Source: Paenibacillus sp. Soil522 (GTDB lineage: Bacteria; Bacillota; Bacilli; Paenibacillales; Paenibacillaceae). Taken from it: a DNA stretch of 64,000 nt. The notes under the pieces were generated by a model that saw nothing but the letters and a program-made list of their open reading frames with translations, ran no database searches and was not told the origin of the DNA. The position numbers were made by a program, and so were the translations under genes. Below are positions 55,238 through 63,819 of the stretch, one piece after another (positions within the stretch are counted from its first letter, which is position 1; every line of letters starts with the position of its first letter). The DNA lies in assembly GCF_001428245.1 (NCBI RefSeq), contig NZ_LMRV01000036.1, positions 23,190-87,189 of the forward strand, given 5' to 3'.

Positions 55238-56119
55238 ATGACTTATAAACGTTCTCTGGGTGAAACCGTATTTTCATGGTTTAATATGTGTTTTATGCTT
55301 TCGCTTAGTTTCATTACGCTTTATCCATTTATTTATATCCTTTTCGCATCTCTAAGCGATCCTACGGAAATGGCCCGGTTTCGCGGCATGCTGTTTTACC
55401 CACAGGGGTTTAGCTTAGATGCCTATAAAGCGGTGCTGGAAAACCCAATGATTTCAACTGGCTACCGGAACACGCTTTTCTATGTCACAGCAGGTACAGC
55501 CATCAACTTGATTATGACAACGCTCGGTGCATATGCTCTTTCCCGTCGTAACGTTTATTTCAAAAACTCCATCATGCTCATCATCGTGATCACAATGGTG
55601 TTCAGCGGGGGACTTATTCCATCTTTCCTGCTGGTAAATAATCTAGGCATGTTAAATACGCCTTGGGCGCTCCTCTTGCCTGGGGCAATCAGCTCTTTTA
55701 ACTTAATCATTATGCGAACCGCATTTCAAGGCATACCCGTAAGTTTGGAGGAATCCGCACGCATCGACGGAGCGAATGACTGGATCATTCTGAGTAGGAT
55801 TATTATCCCCCTTTCTCTTCCCGTGATTGCCGTTATGATTTTATGGTACGCCGTCGGACATTGGAATTCGTATTTCAGTGCATTGATCTATTTGCGTGAT
55901 CGAGAATTGTTCCCTCTTCAGTTGGTGCTCAGGGAAATTCTTATTTCAAACAGCACAGATAATATGATGACCGGGGCAGCGACCGGCGATCGTATGGATA
56001 TTGGGATAACGATTAAATACGCGACGATCATTGTATCTACATTGCCAATCTTGATCCTGTATCCGTTTCTGCAAAAATACTTTGTGCACGGCGTTTTGAT
56101 CGGTGCGCTAAAAGAGTAA
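55238..56119 (+). CDS. Sugar ABC transporter permease (YtcP/LplC-like)
   Basis: The 293-residue protein has six predicted helices and the EAA motif EESARIDGANDWIILSRIII in the cytoplasmic loop. The start ATG 55238 follows GGGGGGGGAGAG. It lies 19 bp after the first permease and completes the importer. Confidence 0.92.
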   Translation: MTYKRSLGETVFSWFNMCFMLSLSFITLYPFIYILFASLSDPTEMARFRGMLFYPQGFSLDAYKAVLENPMISTGYRNTLFYVTAGTAINLIMTTLGAYALSRRNVYFKNSIMLIIVITMVFSGGLIPSFLLVNNLGMLNTPWALLLPGAISSFNLIIMRTAFQGIPVSLEESARIDGANDWIILSRIIIPLSLPVIAVMILWYAVGHWNSYFSALIYLRDRELFPLQLVLREILISNSTDNMMTGAATGDRMDIGITIKYATIIVSTLPILILYPFLQKYFVHGVLIGALKE

Positions 56120-56214
56120 TGGTTAGAGTTCATAAAGGAAATATGCTTGCTCTTCCTGAATTTACAGCTGTATAGGGACAGGGCAAGTTTTATTACATCC
56201 GGGAGTGATATCTA

Positions 56215-58566
56215 TTGTTTTCCATTGTTCGGAGAATGAACGCTGGAAGCAGCAGAAAAAGCATATTCGTCAAAATGTTGATAGCTAACTTTTTCCTGCT
56301 CCTGCTGCCCGTCATCTTATGGTTTGCTCTCTATGCGAATATCGAACATATCATGAAATCAAATGCAGAACATTCAAATCTTGCCATGCTGGAGCAATTA
56401 CGTCTTAATATGGACAGCAAGTTTAATGAGGTTCAGCAATTATCGCGACATATTATACTTAATCCCAAGTTAGGTTATCTTCTGGAAAAGGATAATAAAG
56501 ACCTTTCACAGCAGTTTCATTTCGTGCAGTTTACAAATGATTATTTAAAGGCTTATCCCAGCGTGATCAGTAACAGCTTTATTTATGATTTCTACATTTT
56601 TCTGGATCGTAGTGATTCCGTTATGAAGCCGAATCTGGTAACTGATGCACGCAGCTTTTATGACCATTATTATCGCTTTGATCATCTTAGCTTCAAAGAC
56701 TGGCGAGAACAGCTGCTTAGTTATCATAATCAAGTTTATCTTCCGTCTTCTACCCTACGGCGAAGCGCCAATCCTAACGAAGTCCCCTTTAAGGTAATCA
56801 CTTTTATGCAATCGTTGCCGGTTAATGACTTAACGGATATAAGAGGTAACCTTACCGTACTGATAGATGAATCGAAAGTGCATGAAATGATACGGCAAAT
56901 TGAGCTGGCTAACCAAAGCTCCATTTATCTCGTGACCCAGAACCATGAACTCATCAGCAGCACACCTGGTGCGAAGCCATTGCCCTATTCCATTATGGTT
57001 GAACTGAAATCCGATTCAGGATTTTTAAATTACAGATTGAATGGCCAAGATGTTATGGTATCGTACACAACCTCCGAACAAGTCGGTTGGTACTATATCT
57101 CTGTGATGCCTTTGGAAGTATATTTAAAAAGAATGAAAGAAATGGAGCATTTCGCATTCATCCTTCTGCTATTATTCCTATTTGCAGGTAGCGTCGCAGC
57201 TTACAGAATCGCTTATAAAAATTATTCTCCGATCAAAAAAATCGTCGAAACGATATCAGCCGGAACATCTCGACCGCATCAGTTTGCCGTGAATGAGCTT
57301 GACTACATCATGGAAATGGTGAAGGTATCTTGGAATGAGGAAAAGGATATTAAAAATAGACTTGCTCAACAACTGCCTTTACTTCGCTCGAATTATTTGC
57401 AGCGATTGATGCAAGGCTATTATGAGCCTCCCGAACAGATGAAGCAGTCCCTTGAATTTATGGACATCCGTTTTCCGTATCCCCATTTCACCGTCATTCT
57501 TGTTCAGATCGACAGTTTGTCCAGGTTCACGCCGGACCATAACGAAAAGCAATGGGCACTGGCTCGGTTTATCATCGCAAATCTGGCGGAAGATTCCGTC
57601 TATGACCAACATACAATCCATACGGTCGAATTAGAGAAGGATCGATTGGCATTGATCGTGAATCTGGTGCCGGATCAATTGGATCATCGAACATGCCGGG
57701 TCAAGAGCATCGTTTCGAAGTTGCATGATCTGCTGGAGAATCGCTTCAACCTGGAGACCAGCTTTGCCGTAAGCATGATACATCAAGGCCTGCGGCAAAT
57801 TGCGGAAGCTTATTTGGAAGCCACTGCTGCATTGGAATACAAGCTGGTGAATGGCGCGTTATCGACTTTTTATTTTCATTCGATTCGCCATGAGAAGTTA
57901 CACTATCATTACCCCGTCGAAACAGAATTGCAGTTAATTAACTGCATTCGAAGCGGTGATCGAGAGCAAGTCGTGCAACTGCTAACGGGATTATTCGATG
58001 TGAATTTCCGCAACGAATCGATAGCCCCCGAATTGGGTAGATGTTTGTTATTCAGTCTCTCCGGAACGTTGTTGCGAATATTGAATTCAGATGCTCCCGC
58101 CCTTCGGAGATTTGCCGAAGGCGAAATAAATCCGGTACGTCTGCTGCTATCCTGTAAAACAACCGACGAGATGTTCGCGAAGACGAAAGAGTTGTTTCTG
58201 TTGGTCACCGAATCTTTTAAGCTGGGGCGGCGTGATCACAGTGTACAACTCCTCGAACAAATTCAAACCTATATTGATGCTAACTTTGCCGATCCTAACA
58301 TGAGCTTAAATTTGTTATCCGAACATCTGCAGATTACGCCACAATACATTTCGCAGTTTTTCAAAAAGATGAGCGGTTGGAATTTTAGCGATTATTTGAC
58401 CAGCATTCGGTTAAATCACGCCAAAAAACTTATGGCAGATTCTGAGCTGACCAATGCTCAAATTGCAAGGATGGTCGGATATACAAGTGATACCGTGTTT
58501 ATTCGAGTCTTCAAAAAGGTAGAAGGCCTTACCCCGGGAAAATATAGAGAAACGAAACCATTTTGA
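56215..58566 (+). CDS. Membrane-bound AraC-family regulator (two-TM sensor)
   Basis: The start is TTG 56215 behind GGGAGTG; 783 residues. A first membrane helix (about 22-42), an extracytoplasmic sensing region to about 305, and a second helix (about 306-330) precede a cytoplasmic part. That part carries a C-terminal AraC HTH pair (LNLLSEHLQITPQYISQFFK and NAQIARMVGYTSDTVFIRVF). This architecture is common in Paenibacillus next to LplB/YtcP-type transporters and senses extracellular sugar without a separate kinase. It probably regulates the preceding ABC genes; a hairpin terminator follows. Confidence 0.88.
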   Translation: MFSIVRRMNAGSSRKSIFVKMLIANFFLLLLPVILWFALYANIEHIMKSNAEHSNLAMLEQLRLNMDSKFNEVQQLSRHIILNPKLGYLLEKDNKDLSQQFHFVQFTNDYLKAYPSVISNSFIYDFYIFLDRSDSVMKPNLVTDARSFYDHYYRFDHLSFKDWREQLLSYHNQVYLPSSTLRRSANPNEVPFKVITFMQSLPVNDLTDIRGNLTVLIDESKVHEMIRQIELANQSSIYLVTQNHELISSTPGAKPLPYSIMVELKSDSGFLNYRLNGQDVMVSYTTSEQVGWYYISVMPLEVYLKRMKEMEHFAFILLLLFLFAGSVAAYRIAYKNYSPIKKIVETISAGTSRPHQFAVNELDYIMEMVKVSWNEEKDIKNRLAQQLPLLRSNYLQRLMQGYYEPPEQMKQSLEFMDIRFPYPHFTVILVQIDSLSRFTPDHNEKQWALARFIIANLAEDSVYDQHTIHTVELEKDRLALIVNLVPDQLDHRTCRVKSIVSKLHDLLENRFNLETSFAVSMIHQGLRQIAEAYLEATAALEYKLVNGALSTFYFHSIRHEKLHYHYPVETELQLINCIRSGDREQVVQLLTGLFDVNFRNESIAPELGRCLLFSLSGTLLRILNSDAPALRRFAEGEINPVRLLLSCKTTDEMFAKTKELFLLVTESFKLGRRDHSVQLLEQIQTYIDANFADPNMSLNLLSEHLQITPQYISQFFKKMSGWNFSDYLTSIRLNHAKKLMADSELTNAQIARMVGYTSDTVFIRVFKKVEGLTPGKYRETKPF

Positions 58567-58644
58567 CTCGCACGGACGAGCTGGATGGGGTACAGCCACC
58601 ATCAAGCTAAGAAGAATCTATACTCCAAAATGGGGAAATAGGCT

Positions 58645-58680
58645 ATCCTTTCTATATAAGCATAATTCCATAGAAAGGAT
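58645..58680 (+). terminator. Hairpin after the membrane AraC regulator
   Basis: ATCCTTTCTAT and ATAGAAAGGAT pair perfectly around 14 bases. The run GGTTTTCC follows, a weak T-tract. Confidence 0.6.
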
Positions 58681-58848
58681 GGTTTTCCATTAATTCCAAG
58701 TCGAAACACGTGCATAGCCAAATTTAGCCATTTCCCATTCCCCTTTTGTCTATTAAACCTTAAATTAGCACATTTAATACACCTTGAATAATAGACGATT
58801 TAATAAACAATGGTCAGTTTGGGGCATTTTAAGTTGATGTTTACAAAG

Positions 58849-58872
58849 TCTAAAAAACGATCGTTTTTTAGA
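58849..58872. repeat. 24-bp perfect palindrome
   Basis: TCTAAAAAACGA is followed directly by its exact reverse complement, with no loop. It lies in a gene-free AT-rich stretch. Possible roles are a regulator binding site or a cruciform/hairpin element; no gene start lies within 250 bp. Confidence 0.75.
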
Positions 58873-58920
58873 TAGAAAACAGTCACTCTTATCTTCTAAT
58901 ACTTATCTTATTTATTGAAA

Positions 58921-58946
58921 AAATCCGGTACTCAAAAGAGCCCGGA
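58921..58946 (-). terminator. Terminator-like hairpin on the minus strand
   Basis: ATCCGGGCTC and GAGTACCGGAT pair with small mismatches, followed by TTTTTTC on the minus strand. No obvious gene on that strand lies directly upstream, other than the collagen-like gene 1 about 180 bases away. Confidence 0.55.
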
Positions 58947-58962
58947 TAGCACACTGCTTATT

Positions 58963-58977
58963 TACTATCGTACCCGT
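58963..58977. repeat. Dispersed repeat, diverged copy 2
   Basis: TACTATCGTACCCGT matches the core of the repeats at 49123 and 63769. Confidence 0.5.
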
Positions 58978-58991
58978 TAACGCCACAGAAT

Positions 58992-59031
58992 AGTCTACAA
59001 CTTTATTTTACTGAAAATAAAGTTGTAGACT
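58992..59031. repeat. 18-bp-arm perfect hairpin
   Basis: AGTCTACAACTTTATTTT and its exact reverse complement are separated by ACTG only. It is followed within 10 bases by another AGTATTAGACTG repeat at 59041-59052. The long perfect stem suggests the end of a small mobile element or a structured RNA. Confidence 0.75.
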
Positions 59032-59086
59032 GAAAAATATAGTATTAGACTGACGATGCACATTTTTTAAAATTGAATAATAGAAA

Positions 59087-59104
59087 CCCCGACGTCTGTC
59101 GAGG
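59087..59104 (-). terminator. Terminator of collagen-like gene 1
   Basis: CCTCGAC and GTCGGGG pair (one G-T) around four bases; TTTCTATTATT follows on the minus strand. Confidence 0.6.
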
Positions 59105-59126
59105 ATTCCTATACGACCGTTGCAAA

Positions 59127-60131
59127 CTAACTTGTCTCATTTGATTGAATACCTCTTAGATAGGACCAATCGCTGCAGCAATTCTCCACTCTAATTAAAG
59201 TGGTATTCGTACCAGTAAGAGTTACCCGGGAACGAATCGGAATCGAATCGACTGTTGCTCTGACTCTTGTAATGACGTTATTGACTCCATTAACAATAAG
59301 CTGCCCCGAATTAGGAAATGGATTGAAAATGTTTTCTGTAATCGCAAAACTGGTTAAATTCAAAGGATCGATGGGAATATGACCGGATTGAACATTAATG
59401 ATCACATTTCCGTTGATGCCGCCACCAACCAAATTAACTTGAGCATCTGTCGTTGCTTGTGAATTAATAACGATATTTCCACTGGAGACAAATGAAGCGA
59501 ACATGACCATATTAATTCCATTTTGAGTGTAACCAGCAGATAGCATCGAATCACGTATATTGACTTGATTGACGGAAGTAGTTAAAGCAGTGAAGGTCGG
59601 AGAAGGAGCTAAATTAACGCTAACAAAAAATAATTTACCGCTAAAACTGCTGGCTGTTACAAAGTTAAAATCAAGTGGTGCGCTGAGTAAGGTCAAATCT
59701 GCAAATCCTGAACGATTATCATTTACAAATCCGGTTTCGAACCATGATGGATCATTAATATCGAATGGGATAGATAACCTTGTTAATAAAGTACTCGTTC
59801 CTACCAATTGCACGTTTGCTTTTAGATGAACTAATGGTTCGATATAACTGCCAGGACCAATGGAAATAGCATAACGTTTTGCTGGAGTAGCATCAACAAT
59901 AGAAGCCATTGCTGCAGTAACCGTTAAAAATGGATCACATTCAGAACCGTCAGCAGTCGCATCATTACCGGCTTTATTTACATAAACGATTTGTGTGGCT
60001 ATTGGCAAAGGTTCTACGCAACCAGGTCCCACTGGTCCTGGAGGTCCTTGAGGTCCTTGAGGTCCTTGAAGTCCTTGAGGCCCTTCAGGTCCAGGAGGGC
60101 CCGGAGGACATTTGCATTTAAAAAATAGCAT
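59127..60131 (-). CDS. Collagen-like surface protein 1, C-terminally truncated by frameshift
   Basis: The 334-residue protein starts [20 protein letters not shown] with a short Gly-X-Y stretch of about nine triplets. The [20 protein letters not shown] domain, a predicted beta-rich region, follows. From there to TLIRV (about 270 residues) it differs from gene 2 by only six residues I can see. After TLIRV it reads ENCCSDWSYLRGIQSNETS, whereas gene 2 continues with [10 protein letters not shown]. In the +1 frame the same DNA gives RIAAAIGPI and a stop. The gene therefore lost an internal segment of about 30 codons or more out of frame. Confidence 0.82.
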   Translation of the reverse strand: MLFFKCKCPPGPPGPEGPQGLQGPQGPQGPPGPVGPGCVEPLPIATQIVYVNKAGNDATADGSECDPFLTVTAAMASIVDATPAKRYAISIGPGSYIEPLVHLKANVQLVGTSTLLTRLSIPFDINDPSWFETGFVNDNRSGFADLTLLSAPLDFNFVTASSFSGKLFFVSVNLAPSPTFTALTTSVNQVNIRDSMLSAGYTQNGINMVMFASFVSSGNIVINSQATTDAQVNLVGGGINGNVIINVQSGHIPIDPLNLTSFAITENIFNPFPNSGQLIVNGVNNVITRVRATVDSIPIRSRVTLTGTNTTLIRVENCCSDWSYLRGIQSNETS

Positions 60132-60267
60132 AATTCGATCACATCCCTTTTTTTGTTATAAGAACAAGCTATTCAGCTTGGCCATATTAGGGAAGGGCTA
60201 AATCTATCATTTCTGAAATTTGGTGTCAACTAACAAATAGAGCAGTCTCGGCGGCTACTTCGAGTAT

Positions 60268-61407
60268 TTATGGAATGGGAACTCCACCACCAATAGTAAA
60301 TACTCTAGCTGCTATTCTATCTAATGCTTCTTGTACGGTTGTCGGATCAGGATCTGCCCAATTTGCTGGATTATCGGGTGTATAAGCTAACCCGAAAGCG
60401 TCATCCACTCTAATTAAAGTAGTGACTGTTCCTGTAAGCGTGACTCGAGAGCGAATCGGAATCGAATCAACTGTCGCTCTGACTCTTGTAATAACGTTAT
60501 TTACTCCATTAACAATTAATTGTCCTGAATTAGGAAATGGATTGAAAATGTTTTCTGTAATCGCAAAACTGGTTAAATTCAAAGGATCGATGGGAATATG
60601 ACCGGATTGAACATTTATAATCACATTTCCATTTATTCCACCGCCGACCAAATTAACTTGAGCATCTGTCGTTGCTTGTGAATTAATAACGATATTTCCG
60701 CTAGAGACAAATGAAGCAAACATGGTCATATTAATTCCATTTTGAGTGTAACCAGCAGATAGCATCGAATCACGGATATTGACTTGATTAACGGAAGTGG
60801 TAAAAGCCGTGAAGGTCGGAGAAGGAGCTAAATTAACGCTAACAAAAAATAATTTACCACTAAAACTGCTTCTTGTTACAAAGTTAAAATCAAGAGGGGC
60901 ACTCAACAAAGTTAGATCCACGAATCCTGACCGATTATCATTTACAAATCCGGTTTCAAACCATGATGGATCATTAATATCGAATGGTATGGATAACCTG
61001 GTTAATAAAGTACTAGTTCCTACCAATTGCACGTTTGCCTTTAGATGAACTAACGGTTCGGTATAACTGCCAGGACCAATGGAAATAGCATAACGTTTAG
61101 CTGGAGTAGCATCCACAATAGAAGCCATTGCTGCAGTTACCGTTAAGAAGGGATCACATTCAGAACCGTCAGCAGTTGCATCATTACCAGCTTTATTTAC
61201 ATAAACAATTTGCGTAGCTATGGGTAGAGGTTCTACGCAACCAGGTCCCGCTGGTCCTGGAAGACCTTGAGGTCCTTGGGGTCCTTGGGGTCCTTGGGGT
61301 CCTTGGGGTCCTTGGGGTCCTTGGGGTCCTTCAAGACCTTCAGGTCCTTGAGGTCCTTCAGGGCCTTCAGGTCCTGGAGGGCCTGGAGGACACTTACATT
61401 TACCCAT
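60268..61407 (-). CDS. Collagen-like surface protein 2 (probable spore-surface protein)
   Basis: Start ATG 61407 ([20 protein letters not shown]), preceded by AGGAG and GTGATCGAATT, which is shared with gene 1; 379 residues. About 20 Gly-X-Y triplets, including seven successive GPQ, make a longer collagen-like rod than in gene 1. The beta-rich domain is nearly identical. The C-terminus ends [20 protein letters not shown], a motif common in exosporium and coat proteins of Bacillales. No signal peptide is present, as in BclA-type proteins. Placement on the spore surface is inferred. Confidence 0.85.
   Translation of the reverse strand: MGKCKCPPGPPGPEGPEGPQGPEGLEGPQGPQGPQGPQGPQGPQGPQGLPGPAGPGCVEPLPIATQIVYVNKAGNDATADGSECDPFLTVTAAMASIVDATPAKRYAISIGPGSYTEPLVHLKANVQLVGTSTLLTRLSIPFDINDPSWFETGFVNDNRSGFVDLTLLSAPLDFNFVTRSSFSGKLFFVSVNLAPSPTFTAFTTSVNQVNIRDSMLSAGYTQNGINMTMFASFVSSGNIVINSQATTDAQVNLVGGGINGNVIINVQSGHIPIDPLNLTSFAITENIFNPFPNSGQLIVNGVNNVITRVRATVDSIPIRSRVTLTGTVTTLIRVDDAFGLAYTPDNPANWADPDPTTVQEALDRIAARVFTIGGGVPIP
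61271..61324. repeat. Six perfect tandem copies of a 9-bp unit in collagen-like gene 2
   Basis: GGTCCTTGG is repeated six times without change, with degenerate copies on both sides (61262-61380). Each unit encodes Gly-Pro-Gln on the minus strand. Such arrays change length by slippage. Confidence 0.9.
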
Positions 61408-61597
61408 AATTCGATCACACTCCTTTTGGTCTATGAACAGGCTATTCAAGATGACCGTATTTGGGAAGGGCGAACTTTATCATTACTACAATTTGGTCCC
61501 AAATCACAATATTTCAGTCGATTACTTTGGCGTATTTATTTAATAGCGCAAATCCTTTTCATTTGTCTGTACTATCGTCCATGCCATTAAAAAATAA

Positions 61598-61627
61598 TTG
61601 ACATACGATATATTCGATTCATATTAC
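61598..61627 (+). promoter_or_regulatory. SigA-type promoter of the YheC/D-like gene
   Basis: TTGACA (61598-61603), 18 bp, TATTAC (61622-61627), 20 bp before the GTG start of the ATP-grasp gene. Confidence 0.65.
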
Positions 61628-61647
61628 ATGAAAAAGGATGAAAAAAA

Positions 61648-62685
61648 GTGATCGAAAAGAATGATTATATAGGCATAATGGTTATCAGCCCTCATTTAAG
61701 GAAATATGTCCTCAATAAATATCTTGCATGTAATAAAACCAAATTAAAATTAGTTTGTTTCACGCCCTCTTCGATTAACTGGAAACGTAAGAGCATAATC
61801 GGACTATATCGTACGAAGTCAACTTGGGAAATAAGCAGATTACCGCTCCCTCAAGTTATTTATAATCGTTGTTACAATTTGAAAGATACGACGATCAAAC
61901 GATTGGCATTAGTGGTCGGTAGAAATAAATGCTTCAATCAAATCAATCAATTCAACAAACTCGAAATGTATAACCATTTAAGCCAATTGCTTGTTCAATA
62001 TTTACCGGAAACCATTCCGTATGATAGAGAGAACGCCTTGCGATTATTAGAAATTCATAAAACCTTATATTTAAAACCATGCTACGGTCATTATGGGAAT
62101 AATATGTATCGTGTGGAAATGAAAAACTCTGGAGATATTCACATTTGTCGCCATTATTTTACTCCGGAACTCATTGAGAGAGACCCTTTGATATTTCAAG
62201 AGAAGATTCATAATCTTATCGGACCCACTCCTTATATCATTCAGAAAGGTGTCGATATGTCGCAATTAAATGAACAAAATTTCGATATTCGTGCGCTCGT
62301 GCAAAAAAATATAAAAGGCGTATGGGCTGTAACAAATGTCGTTAGTCGAATTTCTTATAAGGGCTGCTTTAATACAAGCATCTTTGAAAATATATGTTTG
62401 ACTGAAGAATTACTTAATCGCCTGTACCCACCGAATAAGACTAAAGTGATCATCCAATCCATAAACAAAATCGCTTTGAAGGCTGCAAAAACCATAGAGG
62501 CAGCAATTACGAACAACCATTTGGGAGAACTAAGCGTAGATTTTGCTTTAGATAAGGAAGGACTTGTTTGGGTTATAGAAATTAACGGGATGCCGCAAAA
62601 AAATCTATATGATGAAATACACAAAAATGGAAGAAGTGTTTATATTCAGCCACTTCAGTATGCTCAATATTTATATCAACATTAA
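61648..62685 (+). CDS. YheC/YheD-family ATP-grasp protein (spore-coat associated type)
   Basis: Start GTG 61648 behind AAAGGATG; 345 residues. The N-terminal part (IGIMVISPHLRKYVLNKYL) and the ATP-grasp core (LYLKPCYGHYGNNMYRVE; YIIQKGVDMSQLNEQNFDIR; GELSVDFALDKEGLVWVIEI, then NGMPQKN) match the YheC/YheD group. That group is linked with the endospore coat in Bacillus. The two genes divergent from it encode collagen-like proteins, so a role in modifying spore-surface material is possible. The ligase substrates are unknown. Confidence 0.87.
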   Translation: MIEKNDYIGIMVISPHLRKYVLNKYLACNKTKLKLVCFTPSSINWKRKSIIGLYRTKSTWEISRLPLPQVIYNRCYNLKDTTIKRLALVVGRNKCFNQINQFNKLEMYNHLSQLLVQYLPETIPYDRENALRLLEIHKTLYLKPCYGHYGNNMYRVEMKNSGDIHICRHYFTPELIERDPLIFQEKIHNLIGPTPYIIQKGVDMSQLNEQNFDIRALVQKNIKGVWAVTNVVSRISYKGCFNTSIFENICLTEELLNRLYPPNKTKVIIQSINKIALKAAKTIEAAITNNHLGELSVDFALDKEGLVWVIEINGMPQKNLYDEIHKNGRSVYIQPLQYAQYLYQH

Positions 62686-62902
62686 TATAAAATGAACTAG
62701 CTTCATCCGTTTGAAAAGAGCAGCTGTGCATGCGCGCATTCTCTTATCATGTTCCACCATAAGTGGATCTACGGGTTTTCCTATATAATGGATAAAACAC
62801 GTATTTATCGAAGGTGGGGATGATATCCTGCGAATTCACAAGCTTGCGATAATCGATTTATACCGAGGGGCTTTAGTAGAGACAGATTGCAAACAAGCCG
62901 AG

Positions 62903-63145
62903 TTAGTATGTCCTACTGTACCCTTCATCCTTTAACATTCTTTTTATGGTTTGTCTCGAATATAACTGGTTCCGAAGTTCTTTTATACGGCCCAATACCT
63001 GTAAAGCTCCATGTCCGTAAACCATAACATCCCCTTGTTTCATAACCGGAATATATTCATGAAAGTATTTTATCCAATTGGTTAATGTTGACTTATCCAC
63101 TTTTAGCTGTTCACAAAGCTCATGCTTTCGAAAATAATCGCTCAC
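62903..63145 (-). CDS. Small MerR-like HTH protein
   Basis: The start is probably GTG 63145, six bases after AGGGTGGTG, giving 80 residues (MSDYFRKHELCEQLKVDKST). The recognisable parts are an HTH (ELCEQLKVDKSTLTNWIKYF) and a second helix pair (IKELRNQLYSRQTIKRMLKD) as in MerR-type DNA-binding domains. It lacks an effector domain. It may regulate neighbouring genes, or belong to a mobile element. An earlier GTG (63157) is possible. Confidence 0.62.
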   Translation of the reverse strand: MSDYFRKHELCEQLKVDKSTLTNWIKYFHEYIPVMKQGDVMVYGHGALQVLGRIKELRNQLYSRQTIKRMLKDEGYSRTY

Positions 63146-63291
63146 CAAATACACCACCCTAAGCTTTTATCAACATTGTATGCTTAGCGTTGAGATAGGT
63201 CAGTTGGATTTCGTTAGTTAATGTCGAATGACAAGAATTTGTACTAATATATGAGATTCGAACGCAGTTCCGTACGGGACCGGTTCGACGA

Positions 63292-63330
63292 AGCGGCTAC
63301 GCGACATCTTCTGGCTGTCGCGTAGCCGCT
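63292..63330. repeat. 15-bp-arm perfect GC-rich hairpin
   Basis: AGCGGCTACGCGACA (63292-63306) and its exact complement (63316-63330) enclose nine bases. It lies in the spacer upstream of the 71-residue ORF. A T-run (CTTTTTCG) starts only about 10 bases later, so it could be a weak terminator on the plus strand. Confidence 0.65.
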
Positions 63331-63445
63331 CTCGAAATCTCCTTTTTCGCCTACCGTGAAAATAGCTATTACATAAACGGAGGGCTGCCAAAATGATTAT
63401 GAAGCAAGCAGCTTACCATTCGTGATTTGAATTCCTGAGGTATCC

Positions 63446-63661
63446 ATGATGACGCCTGCATCAACGGGTGCACACACTTTTAACCTTTTTAGCACCAATG
63501 CGCCGGAAGTTATTCGTTTGATCAACACGACACTCGTAACAAGTGAATATACATCCTCTTTCACTTCCAACCTTGTTATTACGGTAAATAATTATGGGGT
63601 CCTTACTGAAACCGTAACGCCAGACGCAACTGTTACTTTTCTATTTCCGATAGCAACGTAA
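63446..63661 (+). CDS. Hypothetical 71-residue protein
   Basis: Reads MMTPASTGAHTFNLFSTNAP and then a Thr/Val-rich beta-strand pattern (LVITVNNYGVLTETVTPDAT). A TGAGG motif lies six bases before the ATG. No family recognised. The Thr/Val-rich content and the neighbouring collagen-like genes suggest a surface protein. The stop lies in the left arm of a strong hairpin. Confidence 0.55.
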   Translation: MMTPASTGAHTFNLFSTNAPEVIRLINTTLVTSEYTSSFTSNLVITVNNYGVLTETVTPDATVTFLFPIAT

Positions 63662-63713
63662 GCGTCAAACAGCCCTCAACTTGATGACAAGGTGGGGGCT
63701 GTTTGACGCTTAC
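63658..63713. terminator. Terminator-like hairpin overlapping the 71-residue ORF stop
   Basis: GTAAGCGTCAAACAGCCC and its exact complement GGGCTGTTTGACGCTTAC are 20 bases apart. There is no T-run, but an 18-bp stem at the stop codon would halt or stabilise the transcript. Confidence 0.6.
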
Positions 63714-63768
63714 AAATGAATAAAATAAGCAGGCTCCTGCAGCACCTGCTCATCGATGTGTGCTATTT

Positions 63769-63786
63769 AACTAACATACCCGTCCC
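63769..63786. repeat. Dispersed repeat AACTAACRTACCCGTCCC, copy 3
   Basis: AACTAACATACCCGTCCC differs from 49123-49140 by one base. It is preceded by a hairpin AGCAGG...CCTGCT at 63728-63750, as the 49069 hairpin precedes copy 1. Confidence 0.7.
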
Positions 63787-63819
63787 TCGGTTTTAAGGGT
63801 TTATCTCACATATACTCAC

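Noticed and set aside
61267..61590. Plus-strand frame rich in LGS repeats opposite collagen-like gene 2
   Set aside because: It is a by-product of the 9-bp repeat array on the other strand.
63241..63340. Possible attC-like recombination site at the 15-bp hairpin
   Set aside because: No integrase, no conserved core triplet pattern and no gene cassette array nearby.
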